Source: Brachionus rotundiformis (lineage: Eukaryota; Rotifera; Eurotatoria; Ploima; Brachionidae). Taken from it: a stretch of 64,000 nucleotides of DNA. The notes below the pieces were generated by a model. The model did not search any database. It worked only from the letters and a program-made list of their open reading frames with translations, and was not told the origin of the DNA. The stretch covers positions 806,001-870,000 of the forward strand of contig JAESIW010000210.1 of the NCBI GenBank assembly GCA_016802295.1, written 5' to 3'. The position numbers and the translations under genes are program-made. Positions 33,735-42,803 of this stretch are shown piece after piece (position 1 is the stretch's first letter; each line of letters opens with the position of its first letter).

Positions 33735-34271
33735 ATGCAAAACTTATTAAACCTAAGAAATAATATAGACCACATAGACCAACAAATTTTACAACTACTA
33801 AAACAACGCAGTTTGTTAATTCCGCAAGTAAAGCAAATTAAAGTTAGCCATAATCAAAAAATAGCTTTTGCCAGAGAACAACAAATGTATAACAACTTTT
33901 TACAAGCAGACGCAGGGCTTTACAACAATACCGCCATACAAAAAATTTGGCGAGAAATTATTGGCGCTACTTTAAAAATAGAAGAAAGTATAAATATAGG
34001 AGTTTATAGTAAAAACAATTTACATAGTATTTTTGAGCTTACTAAAGATCATTTTGGGGTAAGTGCTAATATTGTTAAATATAAATCTGCCAGTTTACTA
34101 AAGCAACACTTGTTAAATAAAACGCTTAATTGTGCGGTTGTAGATAATGGCTTTAAGCAACGCAAACAATTTTTGTGCAACAACATTAAACAACAAATTA
34201 TGTTACCAATGCTAACCAATGTGCCACAATTTAGCAATACTAAGGCTATGGTTATTGGTTTGTGCAATTAA
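33735..34271 (+). CDS. Chorismate mutase, AroQ type
   Basis: 178 residues. The N-terminal ~90 form a three-helix AroQ mutase: LRNNIDHIDQQILQLLKQRS with the active-site Arg and Asp, then VKQIK, AFAREQQMY and KIWREIIGATLKIEE. The remaining ~80 residues (VYSKNNLHSIFELTKDHFG onward) correspond to the C-terminal extension seen in alphaproteobacterial mutases. It converts chorismate to prephenate. With AroE and DAHP synthase in the window it suggests a functioning aromatic pathway. Confidence 0.88.
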   Translation: MQNLLNLRNNIDHIDQQILQLLKQRSLLIPQVKQIKVSHNQKIAFAREQQMYNNFLQADAGLYNNTAIQKIWREIIGATLKIEESINIGVYSKNNLHSIFELTKDHFGVSANIVKYKSASLLKQHLLNKTLNCAVVDNGFKQRKQFLCNNIKQQIMLPMLTNVPQFSNTKAMVIGLCN

Positions 34272-34275
34272 ACAA

Positions 34276-34941
34276 TTATTTATTAATTTTTTCCATTATT
34301 TGGTTGTGTAGTTCTTCTTCTTGCGGGGTAAGTTCCCACTTGCGGTTAAATATTTTAGTATTAGTATATTCTTTAATACCAGAGCTAGAAGCAAACATAG
34401 AATCTAACGAAAAATCTTGTGCAGTATGGTTAATTAATTTGGTATAAACCAAGCCTAATAATCTTACATCTATTAATGCCCCATGAAACTCCTCTCTGGC
34501 ACTAAGGTCTACATTAAACCTAGAAGCTAAGGCATCTAACGAATTTTTTAAAGCCGGAAACTTTTGCTTAGCCAACACTAAAGTATCTATACATTGGCTT
34601 TTAGGGTAGCCTGCAAAATTTATAGCATCTTTTAGTTCGCCATTAATAAAGCCACGGTCAAACTCTGCATTGTGGGCTATTATTGGGCTATCTGCAATAA
34701 AATCTATTAGTTGCTGGGCAATATCTTTAAAAATAGGGCTATTTTCTACTTTTTGATTGGTTATACCGTGTACACGTGCCGATTCTGGTGGAATAGGGCG
34801 TTGCGGGTTAATATAATAATGAAACTCTTTACCAAACTCGGCATCATTAAAAAACTCTACACAAGCAACTTCAACTACTTTATCACCATCGGCGTAAGAA
34901 AAACCTGTGGTTTCAACGTCTAAAATTATTTTTCTGTTCAT
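34276..34941 (-). CDS. dnaQ: DNA polymerase III epsilon subunit
   Basis: Proofreading 3'-5' exonuclease. 221 residues with Exo I LDVETTGF (Asp, Glu), Exo II IIAHNAEFDRGF and Exo III HGALIDVRLL (His, Asp). The C-terminus with the polymerase-binding segment is short but present. Convergent with chorismate mutase (4-base gap) and downstream of the Smr and Tim44-like genes. Confidence 0.96.
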   Translation of the reverse strand: MNRKIILDVETTGFSYADGDKVVEVACVEFFNDAEFGKEFHYYINPQRPIPPESARVHGITNQKVENSPIFKDIAQQLIDFIADSPIIAHNAEFDRGFINGELKDAINFAGYPKSQCIDTLVLAKQKFPALKNSLDALASRFNVDLSAREEFHGALIDVRLLGLVYTKLINHTAQDFSLDSMFASSSGIKEYTNTKIFNRKWELTPQEEELHNQIMEKINK

Positions 34942-34956
34942 ATTATTAACCTATAA

Positions 34957-35532
34957 TTATTTTTTTTTACTTCTTATCCATAAATAAAAAGCTCCTTCGC
35001 CCCCGTGTTGCTTTTGTGCCACGGCATAAGCGTGTACGTAGGCGGTTATTTCGGGGTATACTAGCCAATCTAAAAAATTGCTTTTTATGGTGTTATATTT
35101 GTTTTGGCTATTGCTTCCTTTACCGGTTATTACCAACACTTTTTTTATTTGCCAAGTGTAGCAGTATAGCAAAAAGTCAAAAATTTCTTCTTTGGCTTGC
35201 TCTATGGTGTGGTTGTGTAAATCTATAGTTTGTTGCACTACAAATTTTTTAATTTCTGTTTTGCTAGCTAATGCAACGCTTTTTTGTAACGCTGTATGGT
35301 TAGAATTAACCATAGCCATTTGATAATAAGTAGGCGTTACTGCAGAGTTATGTATAGGCGTATTATGCGTATTTTGCCTTATAAACGTGGTGTTAGAATT
35401 ATTATAATATGCCACTTTTAGCTTATTTGTGTTGCTACCTAGCGTGGGCTTAGGGTTGGCTTTGGGTTTAACGCCTAAGCTGTTGGCTAATTGGTGCCAC
35501 TGGTTATAATCGTGCGGTAAATTTTTTTGCAT
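34957..35532 (-). CDS. Smr domain protein
   Basis: 191 residues. The C-terminal ~90 form a Smr (small MutS-related) domain: TIDLHNHTIEQAKEEIFDFL, VLVITGKGSNSQ (HGKG-type loop) and EGAFYLWIRSK. The N-terminal part is low complexity. Relatives nick DNA or RNA. In alphaproteobacteria it is commonly near the Tim44-like gene, with mltA between; mltA is missing here. Confidence 0.88.
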   Translation of the reverse strand: MQKNLPHDYNQWHQLANSLGVKPKANPKPTLGSNTNKLKVAYYNNSNTTFIRQNTHNTPIHNSAVTPTYYQMAMVNSNHTALQKSVALASKTEIKKFVVQQTIDLHNHTIEQAKEEIFDFLLYCYTWQIKKVLVITGKGSNSQNKYNTIKSNFLDWLVYPEITAYVHAYAVAQKQHGGEGAFYLWIRSKKK

Positions 35533-35545
35533 TTAGGTAACATTG

Positions 35546-36268
35546 TTATACTTTAATTTTACTTAATAACCAGTTATTACTTGTGGTTACATCTTTAGTA
35601 AAGCTCCAAGTTTCTGCTATTACGTTTTCTGTGCCGTTAATGTTTTGTTGGGTGGTAAATTTAATATCTACAGTAGCAATATTGTTTTGCAAGCTAGCAA
35701 AAGTATACATTACACTTAAAAATTGCGATACCACAATAGTTTTAGATGCAAAATTTTCTGCAATTATTGCATTTTCAAAAGCGGTTAGTACTTTGCTAGA
35801 AACTAAACTTTGTAAGTTTTGTAAATTACCAGAATTAAAACCAGTAACTATGGTAACAAAATTTTGCTTGCTGGTTTCTATAAAAGCGTTGCTGTTAAAG
35901 GTTGGGTCTGCTTCTTCTATAGTTTGTAGGGTGTGCAACAAGCTACCTTGTGGGTAGGTTGGTTTGGTTGCAAGGGTTTCTTGTTGTTGTTTTTCTATGC
36001 TGTCTAGTTCTTTTTTTAGTAAGTCTGCTAGGCGTTCTTGGCTGTTTTTTTCTTTACCAGAAACACTTTGTGTGTTGGTGTTTTTAGCTATGCTAGGCTT
36101 ATTTACGCTAGGCTTAGTATTGCTTGGGGTAGAATCCACTGTATTGTTATTAGAGCTATTTTTAAAAAAACCTACTCTTTTACCAATTATATTTCTTAAA
36201 TTAACCAGTAGTACTACTAGTATTATTACTAAAATTACTACTTCAACGTTATCAAATAAAAACTTCAT
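35546..36268 (-). CDS. Tim44-like domain membrane protein
   Basis: 240 residues. One N-terminal transmembrane helix (about 8-24, VEVVILVIILVVLLVNL), a Ser/Asn-rich linker, and a C-terminal Tim44-like domain (about 110-240) with NAFIETSKQNFVTIVTGFNSG and the terminal ETWSFTKDVTTSNNWLLSKI. Related to mitochondrial Tim44; in bacteria a membrane-associated protein of uncertain job. Thirteen bases upstream of the Smr gene. Confidence 0.85.
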   Translation of the reverse strand: MKFLFDNVEVVILVIILVVLLVNLRNIIGKRVGFFKNSSNNNTVDSTPSNTKPSVNKPSIAKNTNTQSVSGKEKNSQERLADLLKKELDSIEKQQQETLATKPTYPQGSLLHTLQTIEEADPTFNSNAFIETSKQNFVTIVTGFNSGNLQNLQSLVSSKVLTAFENAIIAENFASKTIVVSQFLSVMYTFASLQNNIATVDIKFTTQQNINGTENVIAETWSFTKDVTTSNNWLLSKIKV

Positions 36269-36385
36269 TTAAACTCTCTTTTATATAAAAGTACAATAAT
36301 ACACTATAAGTTTAGCAAAAAAAACATAAGCAAGCAATATTATTATATTTTTTTAAAAACAATGGGCGTTTAAGCAAGCAAAAGG

Positions 36386-36413
36386 TTGACTTTTAGCTAT
36401 TTAGTGGTATACT
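36386..36413 (+). promoter_or_regulatory. Sigma-70 promoter of mnmG-rsmG
   Basis: TTGACT (36386-36391), a 16-base spacer and TATACT (36408-36413), about 57 bases before the mnmG start. Confidence 0.65.
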
Positions 36414-36469
36414 ATTACATTACAATACATACTTATTTAGTTTGATTTTACCAACTTAAGCAAAACATT

Positions 36470-38338
36470 ATGAAAAAAGAATACGATGTAATAGTTATAG
36501 GTGCAGGGCACGCAGGGTTAGAAGCCGCCTGTGCTGCTGCCAGAATGCAAGCCAGTGTTGCATTAATAACTTTAAGCCCTAATAATATAGGCGAAATGTC
36601 TTGTAATCCTGCTATTGGGGGTTTAGGTAAAGGCCACATAGTACGTGAAATAGATGCACTAGACGGCGTTATGGGGCGTATAATAGATAAAGCCGGTATT
36701 CAGTTTAAAGTGCTTAACCAAAGTAAAGGGCCTGCAGTACAAGGGCCAAGAGCACAGGCAGATAGAAAATTGTATAAGCAACAAGCCAACGCTATTGTAC
36801 AAGAGTATAAAGATAACTATAATTTACATGTAATTTTTGCATCGGTAGAAGATATTACTACGCAAAACAATACAGTTACGGGCGTGGTTTTACAATCTGG
36901 CGAAACTATACAAGCCAAAAGTGTAATTTTAACTACGGGTACGTTTTTAAGTGGCGTTATTCATATAGGTAATGTTAATTATGCAGGTGGACGCTACGGC
37001 GATGCACCTTCGGTTGGGTTAGCAAGCTTTTTAAAACGCACAGGGTTTGATGTTAGCAGGTTAAAAACCGGTACGCCCGCAAGGTTAAACGGCAAAACTA
37101 TAGATTTTTCTAAAACTACAGTACAACATGGCGATGAAGTGCCAGAACCATTTAGCTATTTAACTACTAGCATTACTACTAAGCAAATTCCTTGTTATAT
37201 TACGCATACTACTCAAAATACTCATAATATTATTAAAAACAGTATTCATTTATCTGCTATGTATAGTGGTAATATTTCTGGCGTGGGGCCTAGATACTGC
37301 CCTTCTATAGAAGATAAAGTTATTAGGTTTGCCCATAAAGATCAACACCAAATATTTTTAGAACCAGAAGGCTTAGATGATGATACTTATTACCCTAATG
37401 GTATCTCTACATCGTTACCGCAAAACGTACAAGACGATTTTATTAGAAGCATTGCAGGCCTAGAAAATGTAGAAATAACCAGATACGGCTACGCTATAGA
37501 GTACGACTACGTTAACCCTACCGAACTAAAAAACACCTTAGAAACTAAAAAAATTGCTAATTTGTTTTTAGCAGGGCAAATAAATGGTACCACAGGCTAC
37601 GAAGAAGCCGGCGGACAAGGCTTAATTGCCGGTATAAACGCTGTGTTAAATATTAATAATAAACCAGCTTTTGTATTAAGCCGTAATGTTGCTTATATTG
37701 GCGTTATGATTGACGATTTAATTCATCAAGGAGTTACCGAGCCCTACAGAATGTTTACATCTAGGGCAGAATACCGCATGTTGTTAAGAGCAGATAATGC
37801 CGATTTACGCCTAAGCCAATTAGGTTATAACATTGGTGTAGTTAGCCAATACAGATACAATATATTTAGTAAAAAGCTTAATGATTTAAGTATCATAAAA
37901 GAAGATATGAAAACATTAATAGCTACACCCAATACTTTTATTAAAGTTGGGTTGCAGTTAAACCAAGACGGTATTAAACGCAATGCGTTAGAATGGCTAA
38001 GCTTTAATAATATATCTTTACAAAATATTTATTTAGTGTGGCCACAACTACAAAACTATAACTCTAAATTAATGGATATTGTAAATATAGATTGCAAATA
38101 CGCTTTTTATATTCAACGCCAAACGCAAGAAATTGAAATGTTTATGCAAGAAGAAAATACGCTTATTCCTAACACTATAGATTATAAGCAAATTAATGGG
38201 TTATCTAACGAGCTTGTAGAAAAATTTAATAAAGTAAAGCCAACAACCTTAGGGGCAGCAATGCGTATTACAGGGGCTACGCCTTCGGCTGCTATTGCAA
38301 TTTTAGCTTATTTAAATAAACTTAAACACAGTGCTTAA
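36470..38338 (+). CDS. mnmG: tRNA modification enzyme MnmG (GidA)
   Basis: FAD-dependent partner of MnmE. 622 residues: VIVIGAGHAGLEAACAAARM (FAD site) at the start, EMSCNPAIGGLGKGHIVREI, the conserved GRYCPSIEDK region as GPRYCPSIEDKV, QINGTTGYEEAGGQG, and the C-terminal helical domain that binds MnmE. Full length. rsmG follows after five bases. Confidence 0.99.
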   Translation: MKKEYDVIVIGAGHAGLEAACAAARMQASVALITLSPNNIGEMSCNPAIGGLGKGHIVREIDALDGVMGRIIDKAGIQFKVLNQSKGPAVQGPRAQADRKLYKQQANAIVQEYKDNYNLHVIFASVEDITTQNNTVTGVVLQSGETIQAKSVILTTGTFLSGVIHIGNVNYAGGRYGDAPSVGLASFLKRTGFDVSRLKTGTPARLNGKTIDFSKTTVQHGDEVPEPFSYLTTSITTKQIPCYITHTTQNTHNIIKNSIHLSAMYSGNISGVGPRYCPSIEDKVIRFAHKDQHQIFLEPEGLDDDTYYPNGISTSLPQNVQDDFIRSIAGLENVEITRYGYAIEYDYVNPTELKNTLETKKIANLFLAGQINGTTGYEEAGGQGLIAGINAVLNINNKPAFVLSRNVAYIGVMIDDLIHQGVTEPYRMFTSRAEYRMLLRADNADLRLSQLGYNIGVVSQYRYNIFSKKLNDLSIIKEDMKTLIATPNTFIKVGLQLNQDGIKRNALEWLSFNNISLQNIYLVWPQLQNYNSKLMDIVNIDCKYAFYIQRQTQEIEMFMQEENTLIPNTIDYKQINGLSNELVEKFNKVKPTTLGAAMRITGATPSAAIAILAYLNKLKHSA

Positions 38339-38343
38339 TTAAT

Positions 38344-39045
38344 ATGGCTAATCTACAGGCAGAAAACTTTGCTAAGCAACAAATAGCTAATATTTGCCAC
38401 ACGCTTAATATTAACTATACCAACATAGCTAATTTGCTACAAGAATATGTAAATTTACTAACTTTTTGGCAAAGTAAAATTAATTTGGTTTCTAATGCAG
38501 ATATAAATAATTTATACTACAGGCACATTTACAATAGCTTGCAACTTTTGCCGTACATTAGTTATATTAACCAAGATAATGCTTTTAAGTTAAACAATAT
38601 GTGTTTACCAACTTTAAATAATGTAGTGGTTGCAGATATTGGTTCTGGTGCGGGTTTTCCTGCTTTAATGTTGGCTTTATTTACGCCTACGGTTAAATAT
38701 TATTTAGTAGAAATTAACACTAAAAAATGTGCGTTTTTAAGCAGTGCAGTAGCTTGTATGAAAATAAGCAACGTTACGGTGGTAAATAATAAAATAGAAA
38801 ATATTAACTTATATTGCCAGCCCAATGTAATAACCGCCAGAGGAGTAAGTAATTTAACCAATTTACTAAACTTAACCACTAACCATATAAACAATAAATT
38901 TACAGCTTTGTTTTTAAAGGCAACTGCTTTAAACACCAAAGAAAACATAGCAGGGCAACATAATTATGCGGTTAATGTGTTACCAAATGTTTTACCTAAA
39001 CATAGCAATATAAACTGGCAAATAGCTAGTTATATTAAGGGTTAA
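38344..39045 (+). CDS. rsmG: 16S rRNA (guanine527-N7)-methyltransferase RsmG (GidB)
   Basis: 233 residues: RHIYNSLQLLPYI, SAM motif VADIGSGAGFPALMLA, LVEINTKKCAFL and ITARGVSNLTNLL. Methylates G527 of 16S rRNA. Operon with mnmG. In most alphaproteobacteria parA-parB follow directly; here parAB is on the other side of the candidate origin. Confidence 0.97.
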   Translation: MANLQAENFAKQQIANICHTLNINYTNIANLLQEYVNLLTFWQSKINLVSNADINNLYYRHIYNSLQLLPYISYINQDNAFKLNNMCLPTLNNVVVADIGSGAGFPALMLALFTPTVKYYLVEINTKKCAFLSSAVACMKISNVTVVNNKIENINLYCQPNVITARGVSNLTNLLNLTTNHINNKFTALFLKATALNTKENIAGQHNYAVNVLPNVLPKHSNINWQIASYIKG

Positions 39046-39047
39046 AT

Positions 39048-39587
39048 TTATTGTTGTTGCGGGTAAATAAAATTGTTAACGTTGTAGCCCCAATTTGTTA
39101 AAGTAGCTTTAATGCTTTGTAATGTAGCGGGGGTTAAGGTAGGGGTTTTAGCTAGTATCCATAAATATTTACTAGTGGCGGGGTTTTTAGGGTTGCCATC
39201 TACCACTGCGTAAGAATAATCTGGGGCTAAATATATTATTCTGTAATCTCCATAAAACGGCCAAAAAAAGCTTACTTTTAAGTGCCCTATAGTGCTATTA
39301 TGCTTAAAATATGCTTTACCATTGGCTTGCTTGGTAGAATTGCTTTTAGTACAACTGTTTATTACTTTTATTTTGTTGGGGTTATCGGTTGGTAGATATT
39401 GTGCGGTTACAAAATTGCAACCACGCTCGAATTTATGGTTGTAGCGGGCAATTTCGTACCATTTACCTAAGTAGTTGTTAAGTTTAAAGTTAGTAACAGC
39501 TTGTGGGGTATTGCTTGCCATAATTATAGTGCTATTTATTATTAATATGTTTAGTAGTAGTAATATTTTATTGGTGTTTTTTTTCAT
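39048..39587 (-). CDS. Lipocalin family protein (Blc-like)
   Basis: 179 residues. An N-terminal hydrophobic signal (about 7-24) ends near MASNT without a lipobox Cys, so it is probably periplasmic rather than lipid-anchored. Lipocalin motif 1 GKWYEIARYNHKFERGC is followed by YAVVDGNPKNPATSKYLWILA, typical of bacterial Blc. The family binds lipids or other hydrophobic molecules in the envelope. Convergent with rsmG, two bases apart. Confidence 0.92.
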   Translation of the reverse strand: MKKNTNKILLLLNILIINSTIIMASNTPQAVTNFKLNNYLGKWYEIARYNHKFERGCNFVTAQYLPTDNPNKIKVINSCTKSNSTKQANGKAYFKHNSTIGHLKVSFFWPFYGDYRIIYLAPDYSYAVVDGNPKNPATSKYLWILAKTPTLTPATLQSIKATLTNWGYNVNNFIYPQQQ

Positions 39588-39654
39588 AATAATTTGTATT
39601 GTGCTAATGTATTAAATTAAAGTTAGCAAGCTTATTAAGTAATGCTATTGCTTA

Positions 39655-39817
39655 AAAAAAAAGAAGAGCCAAAGGGTAGTTTTGGTAGCAAATGTCATTC
39701 AAAGACCCTGTATAAAAGGTGGTAGCAGTGGTAAGTAGTTCACAAACATACTTAGGAACCGCCCCAATAACATGATTGTCGGTCTAGAGCAAATAACCTA
39801 ACAGATCCTTCAGCCCT
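39655..39817 (-). ncRNA. ssrS: 6S RNA candidate
   Basis: About 163 nt downstream of zapA on the same strand, the classic zapA-ssrS arrangement. The 5' end GGGCUGAAGG pairs with the 3' end CCUUUGGCUC over 10 bp (some G-U), forming the closing stem of a long rod-like RNA, and a run of nine T ends it. A near-perfect promoter precedes it. 6S RNA binds RNA polymerase holoenzyme. Exact ends and family are not proven; it is not tmRNA or SRP RNA by motif. Confidence 0.7.
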
Positions 39818-39823
39818 ATTTAT

Positions 39824-39852
39824 AGTATAAATATTAATTGTAATAATTGCAA
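39824..39852 (-). promoter_or_regulatory. Promoter of the 6S RNA candidate
   Basis: On the minus strand TTGCAA (39852-39847), a 17-base spacer and TATACT (39829-39824), seven bases before the predicted RNA start. Confidence 0.7.
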
Positions 39853-39861
39853 TTAATATTA

Positions 39862-40266
39862 TTAAGATTGTGGTTTTTGCGGGCTTAATAATTGGTTTAT
39901 ATCATCTATAGTTTGGCTAGCAATATTAGCTTGTTGCAAATTGTTAGTTATTAACTGCATTAACTGGGTTAACGTAGCAGGGCTTATGGTGTTATCTGTT
40001 GGTTGGGTTGGGTTAGGTTTAGGTGCATTTAAATTATTGGGGCTAGTGGCTTGCTTTTTAGCCGTTTCTTGCTCTTCTATTAAAATTAGGGCGGTAAATA
40101 AAAATAGGGTTTCGTTATTTAGGCCAATAAAAAAGTTGGGGTCAGAATTTTTTATTTCTTTAATTTTATTGCTTAAAGCAGACCCTAACGCTAAAACTCG
40201 CTCTTCGTCTTCTTTAGCACAACCTATTTTATATACTTTAGAATTTATGTTTATGTCTACAGGCAT
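39862..40266 (-). CDS. zapA: Cell division protein ZapA
   Basis: Promotes FtsZ bundling at midcell. 134 residues: the N-terminal ZapA domain INSKVYKIGCAKEDEERVLALGSAL, a helix FLFTALILIEEQETAKKQ, and an Asn/Thr/Pro-rich tail ending in a short coiled coil. One base after the coiled-coil gene. The 6S RNA candidate follows. Confidence 0.88.
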   Translation of the reverse strand: MPVDININSKVYKIGCAKEDEERVLALGSALSNKIKEIKNSDPNFFIGLNNETLFLFTALILIEEQETAKKQATSPNNLNAPKPNPTQPTDNTISPATLTQLMQLITNNLQQANIASQTIDDINQLLSPQKPQS

Positions 40267-40267
40267 G

Positions 40268-40600
40268 TTAATTATTTATTGTGTTAATTAAACTATCTAT
40301 TTCTACACTTATACTAGCTAGTATGCTTTTGTATTCTTTTATTTGTTTTTTTAAATGCTTGTTTTCACTTTCTAGGGCTTGCAGTTTTTGCTCGTCTAGG
40401 TATTCAAAAAAAGATGGTTCATCGCTATTATTAATTTTTTGTGGCAAAGCATTGGTGGTATTACCTATTTGGCTTGCTTGCAAATTAGCCAAGCTTTGCA
40501 TAACACTGCTAGCATTTTGCGTAGTGCTTTGTAGCTGGTTATTTATGCTTTGTAGTGTTTTATATAACTGCGTTAACGATGTTTCTAGTTTTTGTTGCAT
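40268..40600 (-). CDS. Small coiled-coil protein upstream of zapA (DUF4164-like)
   Basis: 110 residues from ATG 40600 (a longer frame adds 21). Mostly helical: an N-terminal coiled coil with LETSLTQLYKTLQSINNQL, a flexible middle, and a C-terminal helix LQALESENKHLKKQIKEYK. Alphaproteobacteria often carry a short coiled-coil gene of this kind directly before zapA, so a role with ZapA in division is plausible but not shown. Confidence 0.7.
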   Translation of the reverse strand: MQQKLETSLTQLYKTLQSINNQLQSTTQNASSVMQSLANLQASQIGNTTNALPQKINNSDEPSFFEYLDEQKLQALESENKHLKKQIKEYKSILASISVEIDSLINTINN

Positions 40601-40781
40601 AATAAAATTTTTAGCTAAATAGTGTTTATTATAAATAATATATTTAATTAGCGTTGTAGTCAAACTATAAATAGTTTTGCAATTGTAATAATTGTGTAAA
40701 TATGTTATTATTAAACTATAGACTTGTAGTTTATATATAATTACACAAGTAATTATACCTTTACAACATTAGGAGATTAAA

Positions 40782-41786
40782 ATGACTATAAAAATTGCAA
40801 TTAATGGTTTTGGCAGAATTGGCCGTTTAACCTTGCGTTCTTTATTAGAGCACAAAAGAACAGATATGGAAGTTGTTGCTATTAACGATTTAGGTTCGGT
40901 AGAGCACAATGCGTTTTTGTTTAAATACGATAGCGTACACGGTACCTTTGCTGGCGAAGTAGAAGCAAAAGAAAACGCTATTGTTATTAACGGCAAAGAA
41001 ATTAAAGTTTTTGCACAAAGAGACCCAGCTGCATTACCTTGGAAAGACCTTGGTATTGATGTAGTGTTTGAATGTACTGGTATTTTTTCTAGCAAAGAAA
41101 AAGCTTCTGCACATTTAACTGCGGGTGCTAAAAAAGTGTTAATCTCTGCCCCTGGCGAAAATGCAGATTTAACCGTAGTGTACGGAGTTAACCATAACCA
41201 GTTAACTAAAGATCACACTGTGGTTTCTAATGCTTCTTGTACTACTAACTGTTTAGCCCCTGTTGCTTTTGTTTTAAACAACGCTATTGGTATAGAGCGT
41301 GGCTTTTGTACTACCATACATTCTTACACCGGAGACCAAAACATTGTAGACAGTATGCATAAAGATTTAAGAAGAGCCAGAGCTGGTGCGTTATCTATGA
41401 TACCTACTTCTACCGGCGCCGCTAAGGCTGTTGGTTTAGTATTACCAGAACTAAAAGGTAAGTTAGATGGTTCTTCTATTAGAGTTCCTACGCCTAATGT
41501 GTCTTTAATAGACTTTAAATTTACTGCAAAAAAACCAACTAGCGTAGAAGAAATTAACAAGTTAATGACAGAAGCTGCTAATAACTCATTAAAAGGTGTT
41601 TTAGCTGTTAATAACCAACCTTTAGTATCTTTAGACTTTAACCATAACCCTGCAAGTTCGGTGTTTGATTTAACCCAAACCCAAGTAATTGATGGCGTTT
41701 TTGTTAGAGTGGTTTCTTGGTACGATAACGAGTTTGGTTTTTCTACCAGAATGGCAGACACAACAGCCGCTTGGATGAAACTTTAA
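40782..41786 (+). CDS. gap: Glyceraldehyde-3-phosphate dehydrogenase, type I
   Basis: 334 residues: NAD site KIAINGFGRIGRLTLR, active-site SNASCTTNCLAPV (catalytic Cys), THR-type segment TSTGAAKAVG, and SWYDNEFGFSTRM at the end. A good AGGAG lies before the ATG. Central glycolysis or gluconeogenesis. A strong terminator follows. Confidence 0.99.
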   Translation: MTIKIAINGFGRIGRLTLRSLLEHKRTDMEVVAINDLGSVEHNAFLFKYDSVHGTFAGEVEAKENAIVINGKEIKVFAQRDPAALPWKDLGIDVVFECTGIFSSKEKASAHLTAGAKKVLISAPGENADLTVVYGVNHNQLTKDHTVVSNASCTTNCLAPVAFVLNNAIGIERGFCTTIHSYTGDQNIVDSMHKDLRRARAGALSMIPTSTGAAKAVGLVLPELKGKLDGSSIRVPTPNVSLIDFKFTAKKPTSVEEINKLMTEAANNSLKGVLAVNNQPLVSLDFNHNPASSVFDLTQTQVIDGVFVRVVSWYDNEFGFSTRMADTTAAWMKL

Positions 41787-41796
41787 TTATAATTAA

Positions 41797-41824
41797 CAAG
41801 GTAGCTATATTTTTAGCTACCTTG
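41797..41824 (+). terminator. Terminator after gapdh
   Basis: CAAGGTAGCTA (41797-41807) pairs perfectly with TAGCTACCTTG (41814-41824), an 11-bp stem with a 6-base loop and a CTTTATTTAT tail, 10 bases after the stop. Confidence 0.85.
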
Positions 41825-41845
41825 CTTTATTTATAGGTAGCTAGT

Positions 41846-42184
41846 TTGTTAAACACAGGCAAAATTATAACTGCATATTGTTTAAACGATATTAAAAACC
41901 ACAACAATGCAAGCTATATTGTTATTAGTAGTGCTTTAGTTAATAATTTAGGTTGCCAATTAGTTGTTGCTTTAGTTAAGCAATATCAAAATATAAGTTT
42001 TATTATAGACTGCCACTGTAACTTACATTATTTACTATTTTTTTTGCAAAACAACATAAATTGGTTTTTGTTTAGTAGTAATTTACAGTATAAGTTATTA
42101 ATACAAAATATTACTATGCAAAACAATAGTGTTAAAATTTTTACCAACAATAATATGTTGCTTGAGTTTTTGCAAGGTATGTAG
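41846..42184 (+). CDS. Hypothetical protein between gapdh and efp
   Basis: 112 residues starting at TTG 41846 with an upstream AGGTAG. Not recognised as a known family. The pattern ISSALVNNLGCQLVVALV, a central IIDCHCNLHYLLFFL and NINWFLFSSNLQYKLL suggests an alternating alpha/beta protein rather than a membrane protein. It fills the space between the gapdh terminator and efp on the same strand, which supports it being real. Confidence 0.5.
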   Translation: MLNTGKIITAYCLNDIKNHNNASYIVISSALVNNLGCQLVVALVKQYQNISFIIDCHCNLHYLLFFLQNNINWFLFSSNLQYKLLIQNITMQNNSVKIFTNNNMLLEFLQGM

Positions 42185-42236
42185 TATTATAATGTTACAA
42201 TAATTGTTTTTAAAGCTTTTTAGGATTATAAAAAAA

Positions 42237-42803
42237 ATGAAAATAAACGGAAATGAAATTAGAGTTGGTATGATTATAATTTATGAAAATAAATTATGCA
42301 GAGTATTAAATACACAACACGTTAAACCAGGAAAAGGCGGTGCCTACGCGCAAACCGAGCTAAAAGAAGTTATGGCTGGCACTAAGCACAACATTAGATT
42401 TAGGTCTGATGAAAGCGTAGAACGTGCAGTGTTAGAGCAAAAAGACTATGTTTTTTCTTACAAAGATGGCGATATGTATGTTTTTATGGATTTAGAAACT
42501 TACGACCAAATTACACTATCCAGTAAAGAAATTCCAGACGAGCAAAAACAATATATTGTAGATGGCATGCAGTTACAAATAGAGTTGTACGACGACAAAC
42601 CCATTGGTATAACTTTACCTAATACTGTAGTGTTAACCATAGAGTCTACCGAACCTTCTTTAAAAAACCAAACGGTTTCTAATTCTTTTAAACCTGCTAT
42701 ATTAAGCAACGGTATGCGTATTATGGTGCCTCCGCATTTAGCAGACGGCGTTGCAATTGTGGTTAATACCGTAACTAACGAATATGTAGAGAGAGCGAAA
42801 TAA
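42237..42803 (+). CDS. efp: Elongation factor P
   Basis: Relieves ribosome stalling at polyproline. 188 residues from ATG 42237 (with AGGATT upstream); the longer frame to 42204 is discarded. MKINGNEIRVGMIII starts domain I, and the loop KPGKGGAYAQ carries the conserved Lys that is modified in many species. The C-terminal signature GDTVSG-like region is diverged. The stop overlaps the next start in TAATG. Confidence 0.97.
   Translation: MKINGNEIRVGMIIIYENKLCRVLNTQHVKPGKGGAYAQTELKEVMAGTKHNIRFRSDESVERAVLEQKDYVFSYKDGDMYVFMDLETYDQITLSSKEIPDEQKQYIVDGMQLQIELYDDKPIGITLPNTVVLTIESTEPSLKNQTVSNSFKPAILSNGMRIMVPPHLADGVAIVVNTVTNEYVERAK

Noticed and set aside
39655..39817. tmRNA, because the RNA begins GGGCUGAAGGAU
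   Set aside because: There is no tRNA-like end with CCA and TPsiC, no tag reading frame, and the length is only about 160 nt.
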